Shown here: positions 44,657 to 52,796 of the stretch, one piece after another | Layout of the letters: the number at the start of each line of letters is the position of its first letter | Position numbering within the stretch: position 1 is the stretch's first letter | From: Phycisphaeraceae bacterium | Lineage (GTDB): Bacteria; Planctomycetota; Phycisphaerae; Phycisphaerales; Phycisphaeraceae | Length of the DNA: 55,824 bases | NCBI GenBank assembly: GCA_020849625.1 | Contig: JADLFV010000018.1 | Span: 1 to 55,824 of the forward strand | Direction of reading: 5' to 3' | Notes under the pieces: generated by a model | Seen by the model: only the letters and a program-made list of their open reading frames with translations | The model's database searches: none | What the model was told of the DNA's origin: nothing | Program-made: the position numbers and the translations under genes

Positions 44657-45922
44657 TTACCCTCGCCTGGACAGCACGTTCTTCTCGTATGTCTTCACTT
44701 CCGCGAGCCAGGCGCTTTCGACCGGGACGTTCTGCATCGCGCAATAGTGGTCCCACACGGCGCCGAAGGGCATGGTCTTGAGTTGCTCCATCAGGGCCAG
44801 GCGAGTGGTGTAATCGCCGGCGTTTTCAAGATCGCGCAGCTTGGCGGTCGGCTCCAGCATGGCCAGCAGCAGGGCTTTGAGCGTGGCCCGGGTGCCGATG
44901 ACCCAGGCAGCCAGGCGATTGATGGAGGCATCGAAAAAGTCCAGGCCGATGTGCGTGCGCTCCAGGAAGTTGCCGCGCACCAGTTCCAGCATCATGGCTT
45001 GAAGGTCGTCGTTGAGGATGACCACGTGATCGCTGTCCCAGCGCACGCCGCGGCTGACGTGCAGCAGGATTTCGGGCAGGTGCATGAGGGCGGAGCTGAT
45101 CTTGTCGGTGATGGTTTCCGTGGGGTGGAAGTGGCCGGCATCGAGGCACATGAGTTTGCGGCGGGTGATGGCGTAGGCATAGTAGAACTCGAAGGAGCCG
45201 ACGACATAGCTTTCGCTGCCGATGCCGAAGAGCTTGCTTTCCACGGCATCGAGGTTGTGGGCAGGATTGATCTGCTCGGCGAAGACCTGGTCGAGGGCGT
45301 CCAGCAGGCGCTGGCGGGGGGCGAGACGGTCGGCGGGGATGTCCTTGTAGCCGTCGGGGATCCAGACGTTGGTGACGCAGGGTGATCCGAGCTGTTGGCC
45401 GATTTCGGAGCCGATCCGGCGGCAGGCGGTGCAGTGGTCGATCCAGAACCGGCGGATGGCGGGATCGCGGTGGGCGAGCGTAAAGCCATCGGAGGCCATG
45501 GGATGCGCGAAGCAGGTGGGGTTGAAGTCCATGCCCAGCTTCTGAGCCTTGCACCAGTCGATCCACCCCCGGAAGTGGGCGGACGTGATCTGGTTGCGTT
45601 CGATCTTTTTGCCCTGGGATTCAAGGTAGAAGGCGTGCAGATTCAGGCGATGGCGGCCGGGGATCAGGGAATAGGCTTTCTCCAGGTCTGCACGTAACTG
45701 GTCGGGATTACATGCTTTGCCGGGGTAGTTGCCGGTGACCGCCAGGCCGCCGCCGAGGTCTTCGCCGCTGGATTCAAAGCCGCCCACATCGTCGCCCTGC
45801 CAGCAGTGCAGGCTGATGCTGACGCGGGAAAGGCGTTCGATGGCCTTCTGGGTATCCACGCCCAATGGCGCGTATTGCTGCTGTGCCTGCGAGTAAGCTG
45901 CGGAAGAAGAGGCTATGGACAT
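44657..45922 (-). CDS. rhaA: L-rhamnose isomerase
   Basis: 421 residues; converts L-rhamnose to L-rhamnulose with a divalent metal (EC 5.3.1.14). The sequence matches the family closely: [98 protein letters not shown], and the metal-ligand segments [11 protein letters not shown] and [12 protein letters not shown]. It is convergent with the ABC transporter and feeds RhaB. Confidence 0.97.
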   Translation of the reverse strand: MSIASSSAAYSQAQQQYAPLGVDTQKAIERLSRVSISLHCWQGDDVGGFESSGEDLGGGLAVTGNYPGKACNPDQLRADLEKAYSLIPGRHRLNLHAFYLESQGKKIERNQITSAHFRGWIDWCKAQKLGMDFNPTCFAHPMASDGFTLAHRDPAIRRFWIDHCTACRRIGSEIGQQLGSPCVTNVWIPDGYKDIPADRLAPRQRLLDALDQVFAEQINPAHNLDAVESKLFGIGSESYVVGSFEFYYAYAITRRKLMCLDAGHFHPTETITDKISSALMHLPEILLHVSRGVRWDSDHVVILNDDLQAMMLELVRGNFLERTHIGLDFFDASINRLAAWVIGTRATLKALLLAMLEPTAKLRDLENAGDYTTRLALMEQLKTMPFGAVWDHYCAMQNVPVESAWLAEVKTYEKNVLSRRG

Positions 45923-46350
45923 AACTGGCTCCAGCTCAGAGACATCAGGAAAGATGAACGGTTTGTTTGGACAAGGAATGCGGGCACCACTATATCCTGA
46001 TCCGCGGTCGGGAACAGCATGTCACAAACCTCGATATTTGATGGCGAAGCGGGGTTGGCGGACCTGTTAATCCAGGCTGTTTTGAGCCTTTGCGCAAAAT
46101 GGGAGGGAATCTGAATAAGTTTCTGTCAAAGACACTGCAAGTTACTGTTGACACAACCGGCAGACTCGTTACTATCGGGCATTACAGGGTAATGCTGCGG
46201 CGCAAGCTCTATTCGAGAGCAGACACCGCCTGCATGTTGTGGGGTATCGTGCACAGCGCTGCTGCATAGTCTGTATGTCGTTCTCGCCGCTGGTTATTCG
46301 GCGGCGCGATGGGTGTGAGGTTTCACTTCTTACAAGGAGAAGGGGGAGCG
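45923..46350. other. Divergent intergenic region, rhaA to sigma-54 activator
   Basis: About 430 bp without a gene, moderately A+T-rich. It contains a near-consensus sigma-70 promoter for the rightward activator gene (46148-46175) and must hold the leftward rhaA promoter. GCAAGCTCTATTCGAGAGCAG-like dyads near 46202-46222 could be regulatory. An in-frame ATG at 46309 could lengthen the activator by 14 residues. Confidence 0.5.
46148..46175 (+). promoter_or_regulatory. Predicted sigma-70 promoter of the sigma-54 activator gene
   Basis: A perfect -35 box TTGACA (46148-46153), a 16-bp spacer and TACTAT (46170-46175, 5 of 6 consensus bases). The start point would be about 46182, leaving a 170-nt leader before ATG 46351. 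Confidence 0.6.
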
Positions 46351-47352
46351 ATGCGAGGAGAAGCTGGCAACACACTCGTCAGTGAAGACCGCCATGCTTT
46401 GGCAGCGGTGCGACTGATTGGGTGTTCTCACGCCATCAAATCCATCAAGACGCTTGCCACCACTTTGGCCAGTCGCCAATGCACGGTGATGATTCTGGGC
46501 GAAACCGGCACGGGCAAGGAGATGGTCGCCCGCCATCTGCACGCTGTCTCCCAACGCCGCAATCAGCCCTTCGTGCCCGTCGATTGCTCGGCCCTGGCCG
46601 ATGCCCTCTTTGAAAGTGAATTGTTCGGCCATGTGCGCGGCGCCTTCACCGGCGCGGTGCGCGATTCGATCGGCTTTATCCGGGCGGCGGACGGCGGCAC
46701 GCTCTTCCTGGATGAGGTGGGCGAGCTTTCTCTGCCCCTGCAGGCCAAACTGCTGCGCGTCATTCAGGAGCGATGCGTGGTGCCGGTCGGCTCGACCCGC
46801 CAGATTGCCGTGGACGTGCGAATCCTCACCGCCACCCACCGCGATCTGACCGAGATGGTCCGCCGCGGCGAGTTCCGCCAGGACCTCTATTTCCGCCTCA
46901 ACGTGGTGGCCCTGAACCTGCCCGCATTGCGGCAGCGCCCGGAAGACATCCTGCCCCTGGCGGAGCATTTTCTCAGCGCCCAGGCCATGCTGTACGACGA
47001 GCCGCTGCGCCGGCTGTCTCCCCAGTCGGCCGAGGCCCTGCAACGCTACCCCTGGCCGGGCAATGTGCGCGAACTGGCCAACGTCATCGAACGGGCCCAC
47101 GTGCTGGCAAACAGCCCCGTGATTGAGCTGATGGATCTGCCGGCCCCGCTGCGCTCGCCCCGCCCCGACGTGGCGGTCAGCTCGGAACTGTGCCTGGACA
47201 CGGTCAATCGTCACGCCATCGCCGAGGCCCTGAAGCGCGCCAACTACAACAAGGCAGCCGCCAGCCGTCTGCTGGGGATCAACATCCAACGACTCAATCG
47301 TCTGATCTCTCGCTTGCGCGTGCCCGTGCATCCGCGTCGCACATCTCGCTGA
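46351..47352 (+). CDS. Sigma-54-dependent transcriptional activator without sensory domain
   Basis: 333 residues: a short N-terminal segment, an AAA+ domain with Walker A GETGTGKE (about 50-57), the sigma-54 contact loop GAFTGA (97-102), Walker B LFLDEVGEL and the arginine-finger region FRQDLYFRLNV, then a Fis-type helix-turn-helix (NYNKAAASRLLGINIQRLNR). There is no receiver or GAF domain, so control must come from expression level, a partner or the separate receiver-like protein 358 bp downstream. AAGGAG precedes ATG 46351. PEP-CTERM systems often use such activators (PrsR type), which fits the PEP-CTERM genes that follow. Confidence 0.93.
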   Translation: MRGEAGNTLVSEDRHALAAVRLIGCSHAIKSIKTLATTLASRQCTVMILGETGTGKEMVARHLHAVSQRRNQPFVPVDCSALADALFESELFGHVRGAFTGAVRDSIGFIRAADGGTLFLDEVGELSLPLQAKLLRVIQERCVVPVGSTRQIAVDVRILTATHRDLTEMVRRGEFRQDLYFRLNVVALNLPALRQRPEDILPLAEHFLSAQAMLYDEPLRRLSPQSAEALQRYPWPGNVRELANVIERAHVLANSPVIELMDLPAPLRSPRPDVAVSSELCLDTVNRHAIAEALKRANYNKAAASRLLGINIQRLNRLISRLRVPVHPRRTSR

Positions 47353-47710
47353 TTTTCGTATTTTCCCTGTTTTTGCCCCACTGCATTGATTCCGCTGCCG
47401 GCAATGCGCGCCGGGAATGCTTGTTTTAACCAGCGATCATTAAAACAACCCGCCGGCGGTTTGTCGGGGGCTATTGCTGCACTTAAACGGTTTACGTCAT
47501 CATTCTGATGTTCAGGATGACCTGTTTCACCGGATGTGGCATGTTGGCGGCACACGAAAAAATGGCGGCGTAAGCAAGGTCCTTCGCGTCACTTACGATC
47601 AAGTCGTCACGGCCATGACTTTTGGCACACGCTTCGCATTAATAGATGGCGGAGGATTAGAGTTCTCGGCAGGGATGTCGAAATTGGTAGTCAAGACATG
47701 AGGTCTTTGG
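47353..47710. other. Intergenic region after the sigma-54 activator
   Basis: About 360 bp. A dyad around CCGCCGGCGG (about 47450) lies shortly after the activator gene. A 75-codon frame (47474-47701) is open but has no ribosome site or recognisable domain, so I do not call it. The promoter of the receiver-like gene should lie here. Confidence 0.4.
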
Positions 47711-48139
47711 ATGTGTTCTTCGAACGGATCAATTTCCCTGCTGGCGGTAGGTTTACCCGATACGCCGACAGCCACCGAGCAGTTCGACCTGCGAGTGGCG
47801 ACAAGCGGGCGGCAGGCCCTGGCCATGTTGCGGTTGATGTATTTCGACCTGCTGCTGGCGGGGGATCAAGTCCCGGACATGAGTGTATGGTCGATGATCC
47901 GTACGATCCGTATGTGTTGGCCGCAGCAGCGTTGGGCACTGGTCGCTTCACACATCACGCCGCGGGAGGAGATAGTAGCGCGATCGCTCGGCGCCTTGAT
48001 GGTGATCGAATCAGTGCCCAACTGCTCGCGGCTTCATCAGCTTGCTGCTTCGTTGCTCGGCAGGCAGACGCCTGCCACCCTGGGCCCGGTGGAAATCGGC
48101 ACCCGGTGGATTGATCCGGTGAAAACTGTGGAGGTTTAG
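47711..48139 (+). CDS. Stand-alone degenerate receiver-like protein
   Basis: 142 residues resembling a response-regulator receiver: FDLRVATSGRQALAMLRLMYFDLLL (strand-helix-strand in two parts), PDMSVWSMIRTIRMCWPQQ (helix 3) and WALVASHITPREEIVARSLGA (strand 4 and helix 4). The usual phospho-Asp position, four residues before the conserved Pro, is Gly51; an Asp follows at 52. It may therefore not be phosphorylated in the normal way. GAGG lies 7 nt before the ATG. It is next to an activator that lacks a receiver, so the two may work as a split regulator (inference). Confidence 0.7.
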   Translation: MCSSNGSISLLAVGLPDTPTATEQFDLRVATSGRQALAMLRLMYFDLLLAGDQVPDMSVWSMIRTIRMCWPQQRWALVASHITPREEIVARSLGALMVIESVPNCSRLHQLAASLLGRQTPATLGPVEIGTRWIDPVKTVEV

Positions 48140-48276
48140 TATCAGCCACAAGCACGGCGCAGGAGGAAAAGGATCCTGGCCCGCCATGATGCAGTTCGGT
48201 CGGTTGCCTGGAAACAACTGATCTGAATGGCCCGGACCGCTCGATTCGTTTGCTAACTATGACCCCACACCCTGTG

Positions 48277-48354
48277 CCCTCACACTACCTACCCCCTCCT
48301 TGGTAGGACGTGTGAGGGACGAAAAAAGTCAGCGGCGAGCTTCAAGTGCCGCTG
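48277..48354 (+). ncRNA. Double-hairpin element, copy 1, with anti-Shine-Dalgarno loop
   Basis: Hairpin 1: CCCTCACAC (48277-48285) pairs with GTGTGAGGG (48310-48318), and inside it CCTACC with GGTAGG, leaving the loop CCCTCCTT (48294-48301). Hairpin 2: CAGCGGC (48330-48336) pairs with GCCGCTG (48348-48354). The loop equals the core of the 16S rRNA 3' end and can pair with AAGGA (48405-48409), the ribosome site of the PEP-CTERM gene at 48417. A cis leader or a small RNA are both possible. A second copy lies at 49164-49233. Confidence 0.5.
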
Positions 48355-48416
48355 TGAATTGAATAAAAGCGTAGAGGCCTTATCGCGCATTAATGTTCGG
48401 GAAAAAGGAACAAGGT

Positions 48417-49061
48417 ATGTCACGTGCACTGAAAATGTCGGTGCCTGTTATATTGTGCGTGGTAGCCCAGGCTTGGGCGATGCCGACCTCCGTCGTAGTT
48501 GAGGATACACCGCGCCAAGATCCGCTGGTGTTGCCGCAACTGGTCGATGAGTTGGGCAACATGCCGCCGTTCCCGCCTGATGAATGGATCACGTCCAGCG
48601 ACGTGCTTACACCATACATACCGTGCCCTGTGGACTACGAGCCGGGAGGTCCGCCGAACGTATTGGTTTCCATAACCAATATGACCCCGACGTTCTGGAC
48701 GGAACTGCACTATGTGGCTGATCCGGACACCTTGCTGACTAATGACGACGGGTTTATCAACGGTGGGCTGGCGTTCAGGATTGACTATGGCGGTCTGAAT
48801 ACACCGTTGGTCTTTGAGAGCTTTGCACCCGACATGATCTTTGCGCCCGGCGAAACCTGGGAGTTCGTCATCCAGAACTACATGAGTCCATGGGGCGGGC
48901 CTGCGAGCGCCTTTACCTCCATTGGTGTTGGCGGGTTTAGCCCTGCCGGGCCGCCCTCGACGGGCAGCATCATTGCCTTGGTGGTCCCCGAGCCGGCGAG
49001 TTTGATCCTGTTGGCGGGCGGCATGCTGCTGCTGACGCGCCGATCGCCGCGATGTGACTGA
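48417..49061 (+). CDS. PEP-CTERM secreted protein
   Basis: 214 residues: a short signal peptide (MSRALKMSVPVILCVVAQAWA), a small beta-rich body of no recognised family with several Asn/Pro-rich turns, and the sorting tail PEPASLILLAGGMLLLTRRS. AAGGA lies 7 nt before ATG 48417; an in-frame ATG at 48393 is less likely. The leader contains double-hairpin element copy 1. Confidence 0.88.
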   Translation: MSRALKMSVPVILCVVAQAWAMPTSVVVEDTPRQDPLVLPQLVDELGNMPPFPPDEWITSSDVLTPYIPCPVDYEPGGPPNVLVSITNMTPTFWTELHYVADPDTLLTNDDGFINGGLAFRIDYGGLNTPLVFESFAPDMIFAPGETWEFVIQNYMSPWGGPASAFTSIGVGGFSPAGPPSTGSIIALVVPEPASLILLAGGMLLLTRRSPRCD

Positions 49062-49163
49062 AACATGGCGTTCGCCCCTGGTCGCGCGCGGCCACGACAG
49101 CGCATGGCATGCGTGACCGCCAGGAGACATGCATTCTGCCCCCACCCCCTGTGTGCCCGCACG

Positions 49164-49233
49164 CTCACTACCCCCTCCTTGGTAGGACGTGTGAGGGACG
49201 AAAAATGTCAGCGGCGAGCTTGGTGCCCCGCTG
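49164..49233 (+). ncRNA. Double-hairpin element, copy 2, with anti-Shine-Dalgarno loop
   Basis: CTCAC (49164-49168) pairs with GTGAG (49191-49195), TACC with GGTA, and the loop is again CCCTCCTT (49173-49180). CAGCGG (49209-49214) pairs with CCGCTG (49228-49233). Most of the element is identical to copy 1, but the 5' arm and second loop differ while keeping the fold. The loop can pair with GGGAGG (49288-49293) just before the ATG at 49303. Confidence 0.5.
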
Positions 49234-49302
49234 TGTCAGAGTTTCGAGAGAGAGAGAGGCTTCCACGGGCTGCTGAGCAGCCTGCTTGGGAGGAGAAGGA
49301 TC

Positions 49303-49602
49303 ATGCGGACCCGGTTGAAGCCAGCCGTGTCTGCTGACGACGGGGAAGCGATTGTAGCCTCACCCTGGGGGGCGCATGATTTTGCCCTCGCCGCCAGCAG
49401 TGACACGGTGGCGGAACATGCCGCGCGAGTGATCGCGAATCGTAATCCCACCACCATTCCGGGGATCACATCCTCAGGCATGGCAGATGGGCGCCGATTC
49501 CGCGGCGGTGATCTTTGTCTGTCCCTTCCCAAGCGGGCCGGCCTGGCCCTGTTGGGTGCACATGACCTGCTGCCGCCAGGACGCAGGGCATGTCCGACGT
49601 AA
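49303..49602 (+). CDS. Small hypothetical protein behind element copy 2
   Basis: 99 residues, no recognised domain, no signal peptide or membrane span; mostly helical and polar in the first half (AHDFALAASSDTVAEHAARV). The strong ribosome site GGGAGGAGAAGGA ends 2 nt before ATG 49303 (GGAGG is 9 nt away). A hairpin terminator follows 23 bp after the stop. The good ribosome site, the element upstream and the terminator suggest a real gene, but coding character is modest. Confidence 0.45.
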   Translation: MRTRLKPAVSADDGEAIVASPWGAHDFALAASSDTVAEHAARVIANRNPTTIPGITSSGMADGRRFRGGDLCLSLPKRAGLALLGAHDLLPPGRRACPT

Positions 49603-49624
49603 GTTGGGACCTTGTGACCCTACC

Positions 49625-49666
49625 CCTCCCCGTCAACTCTCCTGACGGGGAGGAAGGGCCACTTTT
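49625..49666 (+). terminator. Hairpin terminator-like structure
   Basis: CCTCCCCGTCA (49625-49635) pairs perfectly with TGACGGGGAGG (49643-49653) over 11 bp with a 7-nt loop; CTTTTATTT follows 8 nt later. Confidence 0.6.
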
Positions 49667-50427
49667 ATTTGTGAGGAGCTGGATACAGACTTGGCAATGA
49701 ACGTGTCGTTTTGACCCCCGCTGCAGAATGCCTCTGGAGCAGGCAGCGCGATACCTGCGCGGGTGACGGAGTGTTCGCACTGATCCTGGATAACCAGGAC
49801 CGGGAAGGAGGTCTGATGGCCCATACGTAGTGATCCCCGAAAAGATGACTGACATTCCGGGCACGCTGATGGTGCTGACGCGCAGTGCGTCCGTCTGATA
49901 TCAGGATGGGTAGATCGTCTGCGAATCGGTCGGCACGACGCCTTGGAGCGCAAACAGCGTGATACTGTTCCGCCGGCACTGTCGTCGGAATGGATTGTGC
50001 GCCCTTTGCTTTGATCCCGGCGCTGCCGCACCTGGCAGTGTGAGGGGGAGATAAGTAAAGGCATCAACAGGATGTAACACTGAACTCTGTTTGAAAACAG
50101 AGCGGCGATCAATCTGTCTCAACTTTATGACAGGGAACCATCATGTGATCTTCAAACTGTATAGACATTGAGACAACGGAAGAAACGTCGGCCACAACTC
50201 GCAATCCCTCGTGGGATGCGGGGTCATGTTCGCAGCCAGGCACATCAGTGAATGAGTGCCCTGGCGCCATGCGGCATGTTGCGGCCGGGAACTTGCGGCA
50301 ACGGGGGCTGCCGGGGGTGTTCATGCCGGCAACCGCCCAGACTCCGGACAAACCATTGAACCAGGTGGAACACCTCACCACGAGAGAGGATGAGGCGCGC
50401 CACCGCAGATGAATGAGGAGAAATACC
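49667..50427. other. Long intergenic region
   Basis: About 760 bp in which I find no convincing gene on either strand; open frames lack ribosome sites and family resemblance. No repeat of the double-hairpin element is present here. It separates the 49303 gene from a small gene at 50428. Confidence 0.45.
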
Positions 50428-50628
50428 ATGAGCACGTATCAATCCTATGGTTGCGGCGAACATCGGTTGCGCTCGATGACCAGCGCGCAGCTTCTGCTGC
50501 TGGCTGTGTTCAGCAACACCCGCGAGCTTCGACAGATTGACGACGAACTGGACCGCCGCGCCTGCGGCATCCACGGCGCGGGTCAACCTGACGAGCAGCG
50601 GCAGATGCGAGTCTGCCCGGCGGCATGA
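50428..50628 (+). CDS. Small hypothetical protein
   Basis: 66 residues, with a helical core (SAQLLLLAVFSNTRELRQIDDELDRRA) and a polar C-terminus. No family is recognised. GAGGAG stands 7 nt before ATG 50428, the main reason to accept it. It precedes the PEP-CTERM array by about 250 bp. Confidence 0.5.
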   Translation: MSTYQSYGCGEHRLRSMTSAQLLLLAVFSNTRELRQIDDELDRRACGIHGAGQPDEQRQMRVCPAA

Positions 50629-50875
50629 GTTGCCGCTGACGGCAAGGACATCGTCCGCCCGGTGCTGCGCATGGTTGATTTGTGAGGGATAACAAATATC
50701 GGCGCCGCATCGCTGCGCCATCGTTGCCTTGCTCGATGTCAGCAGCCTGAGCCGCACCATGCGGCGCAATGGCCCTGCGGACGAGCAGAAGAAGATTACA
50801 CCGGCTATCGCATGAGTGATGCGAAGCCATTGATGAATCGTTCCATTCAAAACTTTTTACGAAAGGAAGAGAGAC

Positions 50876-51712
50876 ATGAAAAGCAAGCAACTTCAGACTT
50901 TGATGAGCCTGCTCGTGCTGGCGATGGCCGGCACATCCCAGGCCACTTTGAACGACGACCAGGGATTTGAGGTGGACACGGGTGACTGGATCGCCTCCAG
51001 CACCATCACGCGCGTGGCCTCCGGCGCCGGAACGCTGGCGGTGACGTCGGCAACCGGCAGCTATCACGCGGAACTGACCAATCTGCACGATGGCTATGGA
51101 TACCAGTATTTCGGCGACGGCGGCTTTAGTCGGTTCGGTGGGCGCGATCCGGTCTATCACGGCGATTTTTATCAGGCCATCGACGTTTACATCGACACGG
51201 CCTGGGCGCAGCCGACGCCATACCCTTCGCTGGAGGCGTTCTGGATTGATATGTCTCCCGCGAACACCAGCGACACCTCTGAATATGGTGCAGAACACAA
51301 CTTCCGTTTCCGCATTCCCGGCAACGGCACGGTCGTGGTCACCCCCGATGGTGATTTGACTCCCGTGGCCACCATCACCAGCTCCGGTTGGTACACCTTC
51401 GAGATGACGTTCCGTAAGACCGGCCCGCTGGCCACGGATCTGATCGCCACCGATATGAGCATCTATGACGCCAGCCAAGCGCTGATCGGTTCGGTGACCA
51501 AATCCGCCACTTCACCCGGCGGACCCAGCCCCAGTTCGGTGCTCGGCGGCAACAGCTACGTGTGGATCAGCGTGTGGCAGAACGAATTCGCCGGCGACGT
51601 GCTGGCCATCGACAACGTCCGCACTGGACTCATCCCCGAACCGGCCAGCCTGCTGTTGCTGGGTCTGAGTGGTCTGATGCTCGTTACGCGACGAAATCAC
51701 CAGCACATTTGA
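50876..51712 (+). CDS. PEP-CTERM secreted protein (paralogue of 54.5-55.3 kb)
   Basis: 278 residues: signal peptide (MKSKQLQTLMSLLVLAMAGTSQA), lectin-like beta-sandwich body and sorting tail PEPASLLLLGLSGLMLVTRR. It is clearly related to the protein at 54499-55323: GSYHAELT/GSYHATLT, SSGWYTFEMTF/STGWYTFEHTF, TDMSIYDASQALI/ADLSIFDATATLV, and the DNVRTGLIPEP/DNSSLTLIPEP exit. AAAGGAAGAGAG precedes the ATG. Confidence 0.9.
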   Translation: MKSKQLQTLMSLLVLAMAGTSQATLNDDQGFEVDTGDWIASSTITRVASGAGTLAVTSATGSYHAELTNLHDGYGYQYFGDGGFSRFGGRDPVYHGDFYQAIDVYIDTAWAQPTPYPSLEAFWIDMSPANTSDTSEYGAEHNFRFRIPGNGTVVVTPDGDLTPVATITSSGWYTFEMTFRKTGPLATDLIATDMSIYDASQALIGSVTKSATSPGGPSPSSVLGGNSYVWISVWQNEFAGDVLAIDNVRTGLIPEPASLLLLGLSGLMLVTRRNHQHI

Positions 51713-51758
51713 GGTTGATCCAGCTTTGTCCAACCATGCCGTCTGCATTGTCTGTAGA

Positions 51759-51773
51759 TGGTATTTACATTGC
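51759..51773 (+). promoter_or_regulatory. Candidate sigma-54 promoter (-24/-12)
   Basis: TGG-TATTTACA-TTGC has the exact spacing of the sigma-54 consensus TGGCACG-N4-TTGC, with the GG and GC pairs intact but a weak centre. It ends 36 bp before the ATG at 51810. A sigma-54 activator is encoded at 46.4 kb. Confidence 0.4.
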
Positions 51774-51809
51774 CCCCGCGTTTTCACACCATTTGTTGAG
51801 GAGTTTAAG

Positions 51810-52679
51810 ATGAAATTTTCAAGCACCATCATCATGCTGACTCTGGCCTTTTCCACGACGTCCGCCCTGGCTAACGCCTTTGACGGCCAGGCTGACAACG
51901 AACGCGATGACCTTGGCTATTACTACATGATCACGGGCGGCAAATTCCCCACCGGCACCACGCCCAACGGGGATAACGGCAGCGGCGGCACCTTCCGTTA
52001 CCTCCTGGATGATCCTGGCTGGGGCGCTTATGCCCTCGACACATGGAACAAGGATGACTGGTTCCCCGTGAACGCCAGCTTCGCCGTCACGCTCAAGAAT
52101 GCCGGCAACATCGTTTATGACAACAACGGCATCGAGGACAACACATACGGTGATTACTTCGACGCCACCGGATTGGCTGCCAGCGGTGATAAGCCCGGCC
52201 TCTACCGCGGCTATTCCATGTCCAACAACTGGGACTGGATCTATGCCGGCTATCTCAAGATCACGCAGGAAACCACCGTTGACACCATCATCGGCTATTA
52301 CGATGAAAACAGCGGCTTCGATTCTGATTCGCCTTTCATCGAGTACGACATGAACATCTGGTCGGCTGTCCAGGACAATCCGACCGGCAACCCCGACAGT
52401 TGGATGCCCGCGCTGGCCAGCTTCACCGGCGATGTGTTCAGCGCCAAGTCCACGGCCGGCACGTTCGCCTGGTCCTACACCGGCGTCGATCGCATCTTCG
52501 GCGACGATTACGGCAATATGCATGATGAAATCTGGCGCCTGACCTACACCCTGGACACCCCGATCGTGCTGCAGCCAGGCGTGTACTTCTTCAGCCACGA
52601 CGCGGAAATCATCCCCGAACCGGCCAGCCTGGCCCTGTTGAGCCTCAGTGGCCTGATGCTGCTGAAGCGCCGCCACTGA
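51810..52679 (+). CDS. PEP-CTERM secreted protein
   Basis: 289 residues: signal peptide (MKFSSTIIMLTLAFSTTSALA), a beta-rich body with many aromatic and acidic residues (ERDDLGYYYMITGGKF, NNWDWIYAGYLKI) and the sorting tail PEPASLALLSLSGLMLLKRR. GAGGAG precedes ATG 51810. It is not clearly related to its neighbours apart from the tail. A candidate sigma-54 promoter lies just upstream and a strong hairpin follows. Confidence 0.9.
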   Translation: MKFSSTIIMLTLAFSTTSALANAFDGQADNERDDLGYYYMITGGKFPTGTTPNGDNGSGGTFRYLLDDPGWGAYALDTWNKDDWFPVNASFAVTLKNAGNIVYDNNGIEDNTYGDYFDATGLAASGDKPGLYRGYSMSNNWDWIYAGYLKITQETTVDTIIGYYDENSGFDSDSPFIEYDMNIWSAVQDNPTGNPDSWMPALASFTGDVFSAKSTAGTFAWSYTGVDRIFGDDYGNMHDEIWRLTYTLDTPIVLQPGVYFFSHDAEIIPEPASLALLSLSGLMLLKRRH

Positions 52680-52696
52680 TGCGCCAGTCGATCTGT

Positions 52697-52729
52697 GCCG
52701 CGGGGGAAAGCTTTCTTCACCCCCGCGGC
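52697..52729 (+). terminator. Strong hairpin after a PEP-CTERM gene
   Basis: GCCGCGGGGG (52697-52706) and CCCCCGCGGC (52720-52729) form a perfect 10-bp stem that may extend through AAG/CTT at its top. There is no immediate T run, so it may stabilise the mRNA end or attenuate rather than terminate. Confidence 0.5.
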
Positions 52730-52796
52730 GCAGTGACTTCTGTTGTTTGCTGTTCCCCCTTTTCTTTTCTTCTTTTCTTTTTTGTGAGGAGATACC

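Noticed and set aside
47474..47701. 75-codon frame between the sigma-54 activator and the receiver-like gene
   Set aside because: No ribosome site, no domain, and weak codon bias.
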